Part shown: positions 42,941 to 50,963 of the stretch, one piece after another
How the letters are laid out: the number at the start of each line of letters is the position of its first letter
How positions within the stretch are numbered: position 1 is the stretch's first letter
Assembly (NCBI GenBank): GCA_030615035.1
Contig: JAUXAC010000005.1
Location: forward strand, 1-64,000
Length of the DNA: 64,000 nucleotides
DNA from: Dehalococcoidia bacterium
GTDB taxonomy: Bacteria; Chloroflexota; Dehalococcoidia; Dehalococcoidales; RBG-16-60-22
Direction of reading: 5' to 3'
Notes under the pieces: model-generated
Databases searched by the model: none
Seen by the model: the letters and a program-made list of their open reading frames with translations, nothing else
What the model was told of the DNA's origin: nothing
Made by a program: the position numbers and the translations under genes

Positions 42941-43040
42941 TTATGGTGGCAAGGGAACCGATGATAATATTATGGGTCATGCGTTGCCCGAAAGGGCTAT
43001 CAGGATATAAGAACTATAATCTTATGGGGGTAACGCATGA
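42941..43040 (+). promoter_or_regulatory. Structured leader, candidate riboswitch pairing with the hcyS start
   Basis: TCATGCGTT (42977-42985) pairs over nine bases with AACGCATGA (43032-43040), which contains the hcyS start codon. Inside this stem lie GCCC-GAAA-GGGC (42986-42997, GAAA tetraloop, no linker to the first stem) and ATAAG/CTTAT (43007-43011 with 43021-43025), giving a three-way junction. GGCAA (42948-42952) can pair with TTGCC (42984-42988) as an alternative fold that would free the start. The ribosome site GGGGG is at 43026-43030. No known SAM-riboswitch consensus matched on reading. Confidence 0.55.
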
Positions 43041-44245
43041 TGAAAACAATAACCGAGATAAACGAAAAGATTCGCAAAGGACAGGCAGTTGTAGTTACTG
43101 CTGAAGAGATAATCGATGTTGTAAAAAAGAAGGGCGTGAAAAAAGCCGCCCAGGAAGTGGATGTAGTTACTACCGGCACCTTTGGACCAATGTGTTCATC
43201 AGGTGCCTACTTTAATATCGGGCACAGTAAACCGCGAATAAAACTTGGCGGCGGCAGAGCTTATCTCAATGATGTTCTGGCTTATTCTGGATTAGCTGCT
43301 GTAGATTTGTTCATCGGGGTTAATGCCCTGCCTGATGATGACCCCAGAAACAGAATCCATCCCGGTGAGTTCAATTACGGTGGCGGACATGTAATTGAGG
43401 AACTGGTAGCCGGAAAGGACATTCGGCTGGTAGCCACCGCCTACGGTACCGATTGCTACCCGAGGCGAAAACTGGAAACCTGGATTAATATCAAAGACCT
43501 CAACGAGGCAGTCCTATTCAACGTCAGGAATGTTTACCAGAACTACAATGTCGCCGTGAACCTCTCCGATAAAACAATCTACACCTATATGGGCATATTA
43601 AAACCTCGCCTGGGAAATGCCTATTATTGCAGTGCCGGACAGCTCTCGCCATTGTTGAATGACCCGTATTATAAGACCCTCGGTATCGGCACCAAAATAT
43701 TCCTGGGAGGCGGCACTGGCTTTATTGCCTGGCAGGGCACACAGCACAACCCGAATGTGCTCCGCTCGGAAAACGGGGTGCCCAAGAGAGGCGGCGGGAC
43801 ACTGGCGGTAATAGGTGACTTGAAGCAAATGAGCCCTAAATGGCTGGTAGGGACAAGCATGTTCGGCTACGGCTGCACCATAACGGTCGGGGTTGGCATC
43901 CCTGTCCCCATACTCTCTGAAGAAATCCTCAACTATACGGCAGTGAGTGACAAGGATATTTTGGCTCCTATCGTGGATTATTCAGAGTCATACCCACAGA
44001 TGAAATCGGATGTCCTGGGGGAAGTCAGTTATGCCCAACTAAAGAGCGGCAAGATAAAAGTCCAGGGCGAAAGTGTGCCCACTGCTTCCCTGTCCAGCTA
44101 TCCCAGGGCAGTAGAAATTGCTACCATTTTGAAGGAGTGGATACTAAGCGGGAAATTCTTACTAACCGAGCCGGTGGCACCCTTACCCGGTGTGGAATCC
44201 GGCGTAACCTTCAAGCCGCTTAACGAACGCCCGATAGAAGATTAG
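43037..44245 (+). CDS. Homocysteine biosynthesis protein (DUF39/COG1900)
   Basis: A 402-residue COG1900 protein. Conserved stretches are GTFGPMCSSGAYFNIGH, AYGTDCYPRRKL and GGGTGFIAWQGTQHNP, with C52 and C137 among the conserved cysteines. In Methanosarcina this family, with the NIL-ferredoxin partner, makes homocysteine from aspartate semialdehyde and a sulfide-derived sulfur. The start (ATG 43037 or 43040) lies inside the leader stem. The next two genes are the known partners, so this looks like a complete assimilation unit. Confidence 0.88.
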   Translation: MMKTITEINEKIRKGQAVVVTAEEIIDVVKKKGVKKAAQEVDVVTTGTFGPMCSSGAYFNIGHSKPRIKLGGGRAYLNDVLAYSGLAAVDLFIGVNALPDDDPRNRIHPGEFNYGGGHVIEELVAGKDIRLVATAYGTDCYPRRKLETWINIKDLNEAVLFNVRNVYQNYNVAVNLSDKTIYTYMGILKPRLGNAYYCSAGQLSPLLNDPYYKTLGIGTKIFLGGGTGFIAWQGTQHNPNVLRSENGVPKRGGGTLAVIGDLKQMSPKWLVGTSMFGYGCTITVGVGIPVPILSEEILNYTAVSDKDILAPIVDYSESYPQMKSDVLGEVSYAQLKSGKIKVQGESVPTASLSSYPRAVEIATILKEWILSGKFLLTEPVAPLPGVESGVTFKPLNERPIED

Positions 44246-44310
44246 TTAAGGCTCTAATCCCAAAATCCACTGCATAAATTTGTAGCTAAATAAAAACAGA
44301 GGTGATGGCA

Positions 44311-44727
44311 ATGGCTGTTTCTAAAAGAATCGTCCTGCATTTTCCAAGACGCCTGGTCGAGCAACCGGTAATATACCGACTGGTCAAGGACTACAATCTG
44401 GAATTTAACATTCTAAAGGCTTCGATTACCACGGAACCGGAAGAGGAAGGGCTGATGGTACTAGAATTATCGGGGGAGCAGAACGAGTACGATAAGGGAA
44501 TCAACTTTTTACTTAAGACGGGAGTGAGAGTTCAATCTCTCAGCCAGGATGTTACTTGGAATGAAGAAAGGTGTACCCATTGTGGCGCCTGTTTAACCAT
44601 TTGCCCCCCGGAAGCTTTTGAACTTGAACCTCAAACCAGACGGGTTAAATTCATCAATGAGAAATGTGTCGCCTGCGGATTGTGCATAAAGGCTTGCCCG
44701 CCAAGAGCAATGGAAGTGCATTTCTAG
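44311..44727 (+). CDS. NIL-domain ferredoxin of the homocysteine pathway
   Basis: A 138-residue protein with an N-terminal NIL domain (residues 5-75, HFPRRLVEQPVIYRLVKDYNLEFNILKA) and two 4Fe-4S motifs (CTHCGACLTICP and CVACGLCIKACP). It matches the MA1822-type partner of COG1900. ATG 44311 is chosen for the spacing to AGAGGTGA; an upstream GTG at 44302 is inside that site. Confidence 0.88.
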   Translation: MAVSKRIVLHFPRRLVEQPVIYRLVKDYNLEFNILKASITTEPEEEGLMVLELSGEQNEYDKGINFLLKTGVRVQSLSQDVTWNEERCTHCGACLTICPPEAFELEPQTRRVKFINEKCVACGLCIKACPPRAMEVHF

Positions 44728-44730
44728 TCT

Positions 44731-45453
44731 ATGTATGAACCGAGAACCTATAGACACCGGGTGGAAGGCAGGGATTTAACCTCCTTCAATGTAACGGTCA
44801 GGGAAACCGACTTATATATTCGTGCCTCAAGCAACCTGAAAAGAAAAGCCCACCGATTGGTATTAAAGTACCGTGGGCAATTGGAAAGATACATTGAACG
44901 ATACCCTGCCTTCCTGACCGCACTTGAGCCCCTCCCGGTTACCGGGGATGCCCCACATATTGTCAAGCAGATGGCAGAGGCGGCACAGAAGGCTGGAGTC
45001 GGTCCCATGGCTTCGGTGGCTGGAGCTATAGCCGAATTTGTTGGCAATGAATTATCAGCTTTCTCGCCGGAGATTATCGTGGAAAACGGAGGCGATATCT
45101 ACCTGAAGAGTTTGAGGAAGAGGATAGTAGGAATTTACGCCGGTAAATCTCCCTTAAGCGGTAAAATCGGGCTGGAAATCAACGGGGAGGATACACCGCT
45201 GGGGATTTGCACCTCATCGGGAACAGTAGGACATTCTTTAAGCTACGGGGAGGCTGATGCAGTTGTAGTGCTGGCCAAGTCAGCCACCCTGGCTGATGCT
45301 GCGGCTACGGCTACAGGTAACCTAATTCACCAGCCCGCCGACATCACCGGTGGGATTGACTTTGCCAAAGGTATCCAGGGGCTGGAGGGAGTGGTAATCA
45401 TCAAGGATGATAAAGTGGGATTCTGGGGAAAGGCGCAGATTTGCCAAACTTAA
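44731..45453 (+). CDS. UPF0280 family protein (COG2122, ApbE-like)
   Basis: A 240-residue UPF0280 protein with GVGPMASVAGAIAEFVG and the ENGGDIYL motif, plus LADAAATATGNLI near the C-terminus, resembling the ApbE/FMN-transferase fold. COG2122 is genetically linked to COG1900 in methanogen homocysteine synthesis. It starts 3 bases after the ferredoxin gene. Confidence 0.88.
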   Translation: MYEPRTYRHRVEGRDLTSFNVTVRETDLYIRASSNLKRKAHRLVLKYRGQLERYIERYPAFLTALEPLPVTGDAPHIVKQMAEAAQKAGVGPMASVAGAIAEFVGNELSAFSPEIIVENGGDIYLKSLRKRIVGIYAGKSPLSGKIGLEINGEDTPLGICTSSGTVGHSLSYGEADAVVVLAKSATLADAAATATGNLIHQPADITGGIDFAKGIQGLEGVVIIKDDKVGFWGKAQICQT

Positions 45454-45457
45454 AGTA

Positions 45458-45532
45458 TGGTGGGCGGTACTGGACTTGAACCAGTGACCTCTGGTATGTG
45501 AAACCAGCGCTCTACCACTGAGCTAACCGCCC
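45458..45532 (-). tRNA. tRNA-Val(CAC)
   Basis: Acceptor stem GGGCGGT/ACCGCCC, anticodon stem CTGGT/ACCAG with loop TTCACAT (anticodon CAC), T-loop TTCAAGT, encoded CCA. Confidence 0.95.
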
Positions 45533-45544
45533 AGAGACATATCT

Positions 45545-45573
45545 ATTTTAGCCCCAGAAATCAGCTTTGTAAA
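45545..45573 (-). promoter_or_regulatory. Promoter of tRNA-Val
   Basis: On the minus strand TTTACA (45568-45573), 17-base spacer, TAAAAT (45545-45550). Confidence 0.65.
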
Positions 45574-45596
45574 GACAGCTAATCTATTGCACATTG

Positions 45597-46730
45597 TCAC
45601 TTTCCCAACTGTTCTTCAACCAGGCTGCCAACATACTCGGCTATGGCCGGGGAGGCGGTCAGGCCCGGGGACTCAATTCCGATGAGGTTGATAAATCCGG
45701 GCAGACCCTTATCGCTTTCTTCCCTGATTACGAAGTCCCTGAAGTCTCCCCCCGGCTCCTGAAGCTTCGGCCTGATACCAGCCATTTCCGGTTCCAGGTC
45801 ATCATACTCTAAAAAGGGCAGCAATTTTCTTGCTGAATCGTAGAAGAGCGGTTTGTGTTGATTGTCAACAGTATAATCTATGCTATCCACATAGTGAACA
45901 CTGGGACCCAACCGCATCCTCCCCCCCATGTCAAAGGTAACATGGATACCAACCCCGGTAAGCCCGGGCAGGGGCACCGGATATATCAACCTTTTAACTA
46001 GAGTGTTTTTACCCCTGCCTACACTAAAATACTCTCCTTTGCAATAGTGCAGTTGATATCCAGCTTTGGCGATGTCTATTCCAGCCAGCTCAGCCACTTT
46101 ATCGCTCTGGAGACCCGCACAATTTACCAAAAGCCTCGTGGTAAAGGAAAATGTTCCGGTGCTATCTTCCACGCTCAATTCGTACCCATCAGCTACCTTT
46201 TCTATCCCGACGACTTTTGTTTGATAGACTATTTGGACTCCCCTCCCCTTGGCGCTGGCAACAAAGTGTTTCATTAACGCATGCGAGTCAATAATGCCGG
46301 TTGACGGAGACAAAATAGCCGCCACTCCAGTTATATTTGGCTCTATCTTCCTCAGCTCCTGTTTTGACAGCATCCTCAAGCCCTGGGCACCATTTCTCTG
46401 CCCCCTCCCCAGCAATACCTGCAGTTCCCCGCTCTCCTCATCACTTGTAGCCACTATCAACTTTCCCAGTCTTCTATGCCCTATACCATACCTTTCACAG
46501 AGCTCATAAAGGATACGGTTTCCAGTGACACATGTCCTCGCCTTTAGTGAGCCTTCAGGATAATAGATACCGGCGTGGATAACCTCGCTGTGCCGACTGC
46601 TTATTTCTTGACCGAATGTTTCATTCTTTTCCAGCACATAGACTTCCCTATCCTCACCCCCTACCTGTGCCGCTATGGCTAACCCGATTACACCAGCGCC
46701 AATGATAGTAATATCAACTCTATCTGACAT
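45597..46730 (-). CDS. FAD-dependent oxidoreductase, L-2-hydroxyglutarate dehydrogenase-like
   Basis: A 377-residue DAO-family flavoprotein. The FAD dinucleotide motif GAGVIGLAIAAQ is at residues 11-22 and the second stretch EISSRHSEVIHAGIYYPEGSLKA is typical of LhgO/YgaF-like L-2-hydroxyglutarate oxidases. ATG 46730 is set by AAAGGGG 9 bases upstream; the frame is open further but lacks a site. The electron acceptor is probably the quinone pool or another carrier. It ends the minus-strand sulfur cluster. Confidence 0.8.
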   Translation of the reverse strand: MSDRVDITIIGAGVIGLAIAAQVGGEDREVYVLEKNETFGQEISSRHSEVIHAGIYYPEGSLKARTCVTGNRILYELCERYGIGHRRLGKLIVATSDEESGELQVLLGRGQRNGAQGLRMLSKQELRKIEPNITGVAAILSPSTGIIDSHALMKHFVASAKGRGVQIVYQTKVVGIEKVADGYELSVEDSTGTFSFTTRLLVNCAGLQSDKVAELAGIDIAKAGYQLHYCKGEYFSVGRGKNTLVKRLIYPVPLPGLTGVGIHVTFDMGGRMRLGPSVHYVDSIDYTVDNQHKPLFYDSARKLLPFLEYDDLEPEMAGIRPKLQEPGGDFRDFVIREESDKGLPGFINLIGIESPGLTASPAIAEYVGSLVEEQLGK

Positions 46731-46807
46731 GCTGGAACCCCTTTGTTCTACAGAGGGTAATTGAACAAGATAGTGGTTGGGCAGTGGTGATGGGAGAGGA
46801 GTGGTCT

Positions 46808-47041
46808 TCACTCATGCGTCTTCTTCACATAGACCCTGATTTCCCCACCCTCCTCCTCTATTCCCAAATACTCGTTGCGGGTAGCTTCACACCAAGCCGG
46901 CATGTCCTGTTTTATCCCCTTATCATCAGCCACTACCTCCAGAACCTCTCCTGGCTTCAACTCCTTAAACTTCTCCGCCGTTTTGACAATAGGCATCGGG
47001 CAATAAAGCCCCACGCAATCCAAGGTTTGGTCTGCCTTCAT
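46808..47041 (-). CDS. TusA-family sulfur carrier
   Basis: A 77-residue SirA/TusA fold protein. The active cysteine is C14 in GLYCPMPIVKT, the CPxP signature. TusA carries persulfide sulfur between desulfurases and acceptors. C29 of a second kind is absent but C52 lies in PAWCEAT. The neighbours DsrE2, IscU and a NifS-like protein suggest a sulfur relay. Confidence 0.9.
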   Translation of the reverse strand: MKADQTLDCVGLYCPMPIVKTAEKFKELKPGEVLEVVADDKGIKQDMPAWCEATRNEYLGIEEEGGEIRVYVKKTHE

Positions 47042-47070
47042 CCTTTCCCCCTTGATTTATCAGTAGTGGC

Positions 47071-47556
47071 TTAAATGAAAAGGGCTACTTTTGAGTTACG
47101 CGCCTCACCCAAGAAATAGGCGGCGCCAGCTAAACTATTAGCTTCACTACGGAAGGCATCCTCAGGTAGCCCCATCACTCCGCATGTAGTAGTGCATGGT
47201 ATGAGCTTTACCCCCATATCCTTTGCCATGGTGATGAACTCATCAATGGATGGCATATGAGTTTCCCTCATCAGCCGTTTCATCATCCAGGTACCTAAGC
47301 CAAGCATATTGAACTTGGAAAGCTTTAATCTCCTGGAGCCGCCCCGGTTCATGAAGTTCAACATCTTCCGCATCAGCCCTTTACTTCTGATGCCGCCTTC
47401 ATTTTTCTTGATGATATTCAGTCCCCAGAAGGTAAAGTACATGCTCACTTCCATTCCCATGCTGGCAGCAGTAGTCGCCAGTATAAACCCGGCTAAGGCT
47501 CGATCCAAGTCTCCACTGAACATTACTATAGCTAATTTCTCTTTTTCTTCTGCCAT
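47071..47556 (-). CDS. DsrE/DsrF/DrsH-like (DsrE2) sulfur-relay protein
   Basis: A 161-residue DsrE2-family protein with FSGDLDRALAGFILATTAASMGMEVSMYFTFWGL at the N-terminus and C-terminal CTTTCGVMG, where C132 and C136 are candidate persulfide sites. DsrE2 proteins take sulfur from TusA. It lies 29 bases before tusA and 12 bases after the zinc-ribbon gene. Confidence 0.88.
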   Translation of the reverse strand: MAEEKEKLAIVMFSGDLDRALAGFILATTAASMGMEVSMYFTFWGLNIIKKNEGGIRSKGLMRKMLNFMNRGGSRRLKLSKFNMLGLGTWMMKRLMRETHMPSIDEFITMAKDMGVKLIPCTTTCGVMGLPEDAFRSEANSLAGAAYFLGEARNSKVALFI

Positions 47557-47568
47557 CTAATCTACCCC

Positions 47569-47769
47569 TCAGTCTTTCTCGCCCCTAACCTCGGCTCCAC
47601 AGTGGGGGCATTCTTTTTTGTCCCGGGAGACCGGTTTTCGACACTCAGGGCAATAAAATACGGTTACTCCACAAACCTTGCAGTATGGAAATGATATTTC
47701 CACTATCTCCTCGTCACAGTAAGGACAAAAACGGCTTTCTTTTTCTGGTTTCTGCTCTGCTCCCATCAT
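47569..47769 (-). CDS. Small double zinc-ribbon protein
   Basis: A 66-residue protein with four CxxC pairs: CPYC (17), CKVC (32), CPEC (40) and CPHC (54). This makes two zinc ribbons. The start overlaps the iscU stop (ATGA) so it belongs to the Fe-S/sulfur operon. Role unknown, possibly a metal or sulfur chaperone. Confidence 0.75.
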   Translation of the reverse strand: MMGAEQKPEKESRFCPYCDEEIVEISFPYCKVCGVTVFYCPECRKPVSRDKKECPHCGAEVRGEKD

Positions 47770-48158
47770 TCCTTCCCTCCTTGTGCTTTCTTTCCGCCCT
47801 GGTAATCCTTGATAGCTTTATGCAAGGCCTGGGCACCCAAATTGGAGCAATGAAATTTATTCTTGGGTAATCCCTCCAATTCATCAGCCACCAACTGAGG
47901 AGTGATTTTCATTGCTTCCTCCAGTGTCTTACCTATAGCCATTTCGCTAACCATACTGGAAACGGCAATCGCTGCCCCGCAACCGAAAGTCTTGAACTTA
48001 ACATCTTCCAGACGATTATCTTTAACCTTAATATAAAAGGTCATCATATCCCCGCAAATCGGATTACCTATCTCTCCAATGCCATCAGGGTTCTCAATCT
48101 CCCCCACATTGCGGGGATTCATGAAATGCTCCATCACCTTTTCACTATATATCGGCAT
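47766..48158 (-). CDS. IscU/NifU-like Fe-S scaffold
   Basis: A 130-residue scaffold with all three cluster ligands, C35 (GNPICGD), C60 (FGCGAA) and C104 (HCSNLG), and the conserved D37. It assembles Fe-S clusters on persulfide sulfur. The start at 48158 follows AGGAGG; the frame is open further but without a site. It begins two bases after the end of the NifS-like gene. Confidence 0.9.
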   Translation of the reverse strand: MPIYSEKVMEHFMNPRNVGEIENPDGIGEIGNPICGDMMTFYIKVKDNRLEDVKFKTFGCGAAIAVSSMVSEMAIGKTLEEAMKITPQLVADELEGLPKNKFHCSNLGAQALHKAIKDYQGGKKAQGGKE

Positions 48159-48159
48159 A

Positions 48160-49347
48160 CTACTCGCCTCCTTTGCCTGTCTTGATGAATTTAGAATAAA
48201 GTGGTGACATTTGCCGCAGCCTGTCCACAATAGCTGGCATTACCTCTAGGACATAGTCTACGTCTTCATTGGTAGTGTCTACACCAAAAGTGAAGAGAAC
48301 AGAACCTTGAGCCAGCTCATGAGACAGTCCCATACCGATGAGCACGTGGGAAGCCTTAAGTGCTCTTGAGGTGCAGGCTGAGCCACTGGAGACGGCAATC
48401 CCCTGGCTATTTAACAACATAAGCATGGCTTCGCCTTCAATAAACCGTACACAAAAGCTGGCGTTTCCAGGAAGACGATGCCGGGGGTGACCGGTAACCA
48501 CCACATGGTCAATCTTAGCCGGCAATTCCGCCAGCAAGCGGTCACGGAGCGGGGTGAGATGCTCGATTCTAGCTTCCATATTGGTTCTGGCCAACTCAGC
48601 AGCCCTGCCCAAACCGACAATGGCCGGGATATTTTCTGTACCGGCTCGCCGCCCCCCTTCCTGTACCCCACCATCCAGCAGAGGCATAATGCGCACTCCT
48701 TTTCGCACCCAGAGGGCACCTACCCCTTTGGGTCCATAGAACTGGTTGCCAGCCAGGCTTAAGGCGTCTACCCCCAGTTCCTTTACATCAACCGGTATGG
48801 TTCCAGCAGTAGCCACGGCATCAGTATGGAAAGTCACGTTATTCTCCCTGGTTATCTTCGCAATCTCCGGTATTGGCTCTATGGTGCCCACTTCACCATT
48901 GGCATGCATGACGGATACCAGCACCGTGTCTTTCCTGATGCTTCGCCTGACATCCTCTGAGTCAACTATTCCATGCCTATCCACTGGAACCAGGGTCAAC
49001 TCAAAACCCCATTTCTCCAGAGTTCTTGCTGAGTGCAGTACCGAGAAGTGCTCAATTGCCGAGATTATCACGTGCTTACCCTTAGCTTGTTGGGCTAGCG
49101 CCAAGCCCTTGATAGCCAAATTATTGCTCTCAGTGCCGCTGCCAGTGAATATTATTTCCTCAGCATTGGCTCCAATAAGCTGAGCCACCTGGACTCGAGC
49201 AACCTCTATGGCTTCCCGGGCAGCATCTCCCCAGTCATGAAGAGAAGACGGGTTGCCAAAGAACTCCCCCAGGTAAGGCACCATCGCCTCGCTGACTTCG
49301 GGGAGAAGAGGGGTAGTGGCAGCATTATCTAAATACACCCTCCTCAT
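48160..49347 (-). CDS. NifS/IscS-family protein lacking the PLP lysine
   Basis: A 395-residue class V aminotransferase-fold protein. Much of the PLP pocket is kept: [14 protein letters not shown]100, D176 (HTDAVATAG) and RRAGTEN. The active cysteine C325 is in SSGSACTS. But the lysine that forms the PLP Schiff base (SxHK in IscS, K202 in Azotobacter NifS) reads N201-Q202 ([11 protein letters not shown]), verified in the bases. The substrate-carboxylate Arg region (RFSLGR in IscS) reads LFTFGV at 351-356. It should not be a standard cysteine desulfurase, yet it lies directly before an intact IscU gene. It may act as a sulfur-transfer partner. Confidence 0.85.
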   Translation of the reverse strand: MRRVYLDNAATTPLLPEVSEAMVPYLGEFFGNPSSLHDWGDAAREAIEVARVQVAQLIGANAEEIIFTGSGTESNNLAIKGLALAQQAKGKHVIISAIEHFSVLHSARTLEKWGFELTLVPVDRHGIVDSEDVRRSIRKDTVLVSVMHANGEVGTIEPIPEIAKITRENNVTFHTDAVATAGTIPVDVKELGVDALSLAGNQFYGPKGVGALWVRKGVRIMPLLDGGVQEGGRRAGTENIPAIVGLGRAAELARTNMEARIEHLTPLRDRLLAELPAKIDHVVVTGHPRHRLPGNASFCVRFIEGEAMLMLLNSQGIAVSSGSACTSRALKASHVLIGMGLSHELAQGSVLFTFGVDTTNEDVDYVLEVMPAIVDRLRQMSPLYSKFIKTGKGGE

Positions 49348-49360
49348 ACCTTAACCTCCA

Positions 49361-49882
49361 CTATGCTTTCGTCAATTCGGTTCGTAGTCTATGGAAAAGC
49401 TCCTGCTCTATTTCAGCATGTGCTTCAAGCAACTTTCGTGTGTGGCTTATATGGGCTCGCATATCATGTGCGCTTGCTTCCCACAAGTGACGGGACAATC
49501 CGCCGCTCACCAGCTCAGCAACGTGTTTCTTGGCGTGAGCAAGACGACTCCTCAGGTCTTCATGCTCAAGGAGCAGCGAGCGAAAGGCTGTTGAAAGCTC
49601 TTTATTTCCATGCTTTTCAAAGACAGCTAAAAGGGCTGTTTCTTCACGGTTAAAGTGTGCCCGAAGCCCCTGGTCGATTACCTCTAGTGATGTTTGCAAC
49701 TTTTTCAGACCTTGTTCCTGTTCCAACCTTCCCGGCATAAAAGTCTCTTTAGCTTTCTCCAGGCCTACTATTGCTTCCGCATCACTGGCTGCCTGTTCAA
49801 GACTCCAGACTCCTTGCATAATTGACTTATGTTCCTCAACAATCTTTTCAATCAGAGCCAGAGTCTCTTCCATAAACTTCAC
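49361..49882 (-). CDS. Hemerythrin-like HHE domain protein
   Basis: A 173-residue protein of long helices with spaced His/Glu residues: EEHKSIMQ near residue 16, HFNREETALL near 93, HEDLRSRLAHAKKH near 126 and HDMRAHISHTRK near 147. These suit a diiron HHE site for O2 or NO sensing/binding. It starts at ATG 49882 after GAGAGGTG. It is 14 bases upstream of the NifS-like gene on the same strand, so it may be its first operon gene. Confidence 0.75.
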   Translation of the reverse strand: MKFMEETLALIEKIVEEHKSIMQGVWSLEQAASDAEAIVGLEKAKETFMPGRLEQEQGLKKLQTSLEVIDQGLRAHFNREETALLAVFEKHGNKELSTAFRSLLLEHEDLRSRLAHAKKHVAELVSGGLSRHLWEASAHDMRAHISHTRKLLEAHAEIEQELFHRLRTELTKA

Positions 49883-49973
49883 CTCTCAAAATTTCACCCT
49901 ACTCTTCAAGCCACTAAAAAGTATAACATAAAGTCAGTCGATAGAGTTAGGCTTCTCTCCCGTTCAAGTGCCT

Positions 49974-50426
49974 CTAAGATACCCTTTGACCCAAGCGATA
50001 TAGCACCACCCCAGTCCCACCAAGGGCAAGCCCGGTAACAACCATAAAGGCACCACTGGCAGTAACCGACTGGGTAAGACCAAAGGCAACAACAGCAAGA
50101 TACAGATAGTTCTCCAGGTTCAAAGCCTGTGCGTAGGTCAGTTGCAGTGGGTCTGCCGGGTCGTAGCGTTCACCTCCCAATAGATCACTATAAGTCGGGG
50201 CTATTCCCCTACGGTGCTCCCTTATGGTGTCGCCGGCTTCCATCGCTTCCCCCAGAGAATCAATAACCTCGCCCTCTAACTCCGATTCAATGCCGAGGGC
50301 TACTTGCTCCACCTGCATCGCTGCCACTAGCTGATTGTTCTTAGAAATGCCTTGCCCAATGAACACAGCGCCGAAGACCACCGCCACCACGCCCAGTAGT
50401 ACAATTACTATTGCCATCGTTTTCAT
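49974..50426 (-). CDS. Unknown membrane protein, 150 aa
   Basis: The N-terminal 27 residues are a hydrophobic anchor (VIVLLGVVAVVFGAVFIGQG) and residues 110-145 hold two more hydrophobic segments. The central loop is acidic and probably outside (ESELEGEVIDSLGEAMEAGD). It starts at ATG 50426 after AAAGGAGG. It diverges from the SHOCT gene across a region with two inverted repeats. No family recognised. Confidence 0.6.
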   Translation of the reverse strand: MKTMAIVIVLLGVVAVVFGAVFIGQGISKNNQLVAAMQVEQVALGIESELEGEVIDSLGEAMEAGDTIREHRRGIAPTYSDLLGGERYDPADPLQLTYAQALNLENYLYLAVVAFGLTQSVTASGAFMVVTGLALGGTGVVLYRLGQRVS

Positions 50427-50462
50427 AATTTACCTCCTTTGCAATGTGGTACTAACTCCCTC

Positions 50463-50480
50463 GTATCAAGTGTATGATAC
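50463..50480. promoter_or_regulatory. Inverted repeat GTATCA-N6-TGATAC
   Basis: A dyad of 18 bp in the divergent intergenic region, 35 bases from the palindrome at 50498. Probably an operator for one or both divergent genes. Confidence 0.45.
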
Positions 50481-50497
50481 AATTATAATTAAGATAC

Positions 50498-50519
50498 GTA
50501 TGTGATATATATCACATAC
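50498..50519. promoter_or_regulatory. 22-bp perfect palindrome, CRP-like site
   Basis: GTATGTGATAT followed by its exact complement. It contains TGTGA-N6-TCACA, the CRP consensus spacing. It lies between the divergent genes 50426 and 50606. A CRP/FNR-family regulator is the likely binder; the cNMP protein at 59479 has no helix-turn-helix, so the binder is elsewhere. Confidence 0.65.
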
Positions 50520-50605
50520 AGTTATCAAGCCACATTATATAATCTTATCAAGATAGAAAAAAGTAATAGATGATGAGTTTTTCTATCTTTGAAGGAGGTA
50601 GTACA

Positions 50606-50833
50606 ATGTGGTATATGCATGAAGGTATGGGCTGGTGGATGGTTTTCGGCGGTGTCTGGGTGGTAATATTCTGGGGAGGACTTATCGCTCTTACCGTCTG
50701 GGGAATCACAAAGCTAAGCAGGCGAAATGGTTCTTCCTCAAAACACGACCCGTTAGATATAGCCAAAGAGCGCTATGCTAAGGGAGAGATATCCAAAAAA
50801 GAGTTTGAGCAACTCAAGAAAGACTTATACTAG
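50606..50833 (+). CDS. Small membrane protein with SHOCT domain
   Basis: A 75-residue protein. One membrane helix (WWMVFGGVWVVIFWGGLIALTVWGI) is followed by a SHOCT domain, DPLDIAKERYAKGEISKKEFEQLKKDL. SHOCT domains are short oligomerisation modules. ATG 50606 has AGGAGG 10 bases upstream. It is followed by the csoR promoter. Confidence 0.8.
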   Translation: MWYMHEGMGWWMVFGGVWVVIFWGGLIALTVWGITKLSRRNGSSSKHDPLDIAKERYAKGEISKKEFEQLKKDLY

Positions 50834-50875
50834 GTCTTATATCAGCAATATTTTATCTTCGAGCTAATAAAAGAC

Positions 50876-50911
50876 TTGACAAAAGTAATACTCTATGGTA
50901 GTATAGGGTAT
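50876..50911 (+). promoter_or_regulatory. csoR promoter with overlapping operator
   Basis: TTGACA (50876-50881), 17-base spacer, TAGTAT (50899-50904). ATACTCTA (50888-50895) and TAGGGTAT (50904-50911) form a 7-of-8 inverted repeat over the -10 box, a likely CsoR operator. Confidence 0.6.
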
Positions 50912-50963
50912 ATATTACATCAAGCTGCTCCGATGGTTATTACGGTAAAGGAGGTTAAACAGG

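Noticed and set aside
42941..43040. SAM-I, SAM-II or SAM-IV riboswitch
   Set aside because: The core sequences of these classes could not be found by reading, so the leader is reported as an unassigned candidate.
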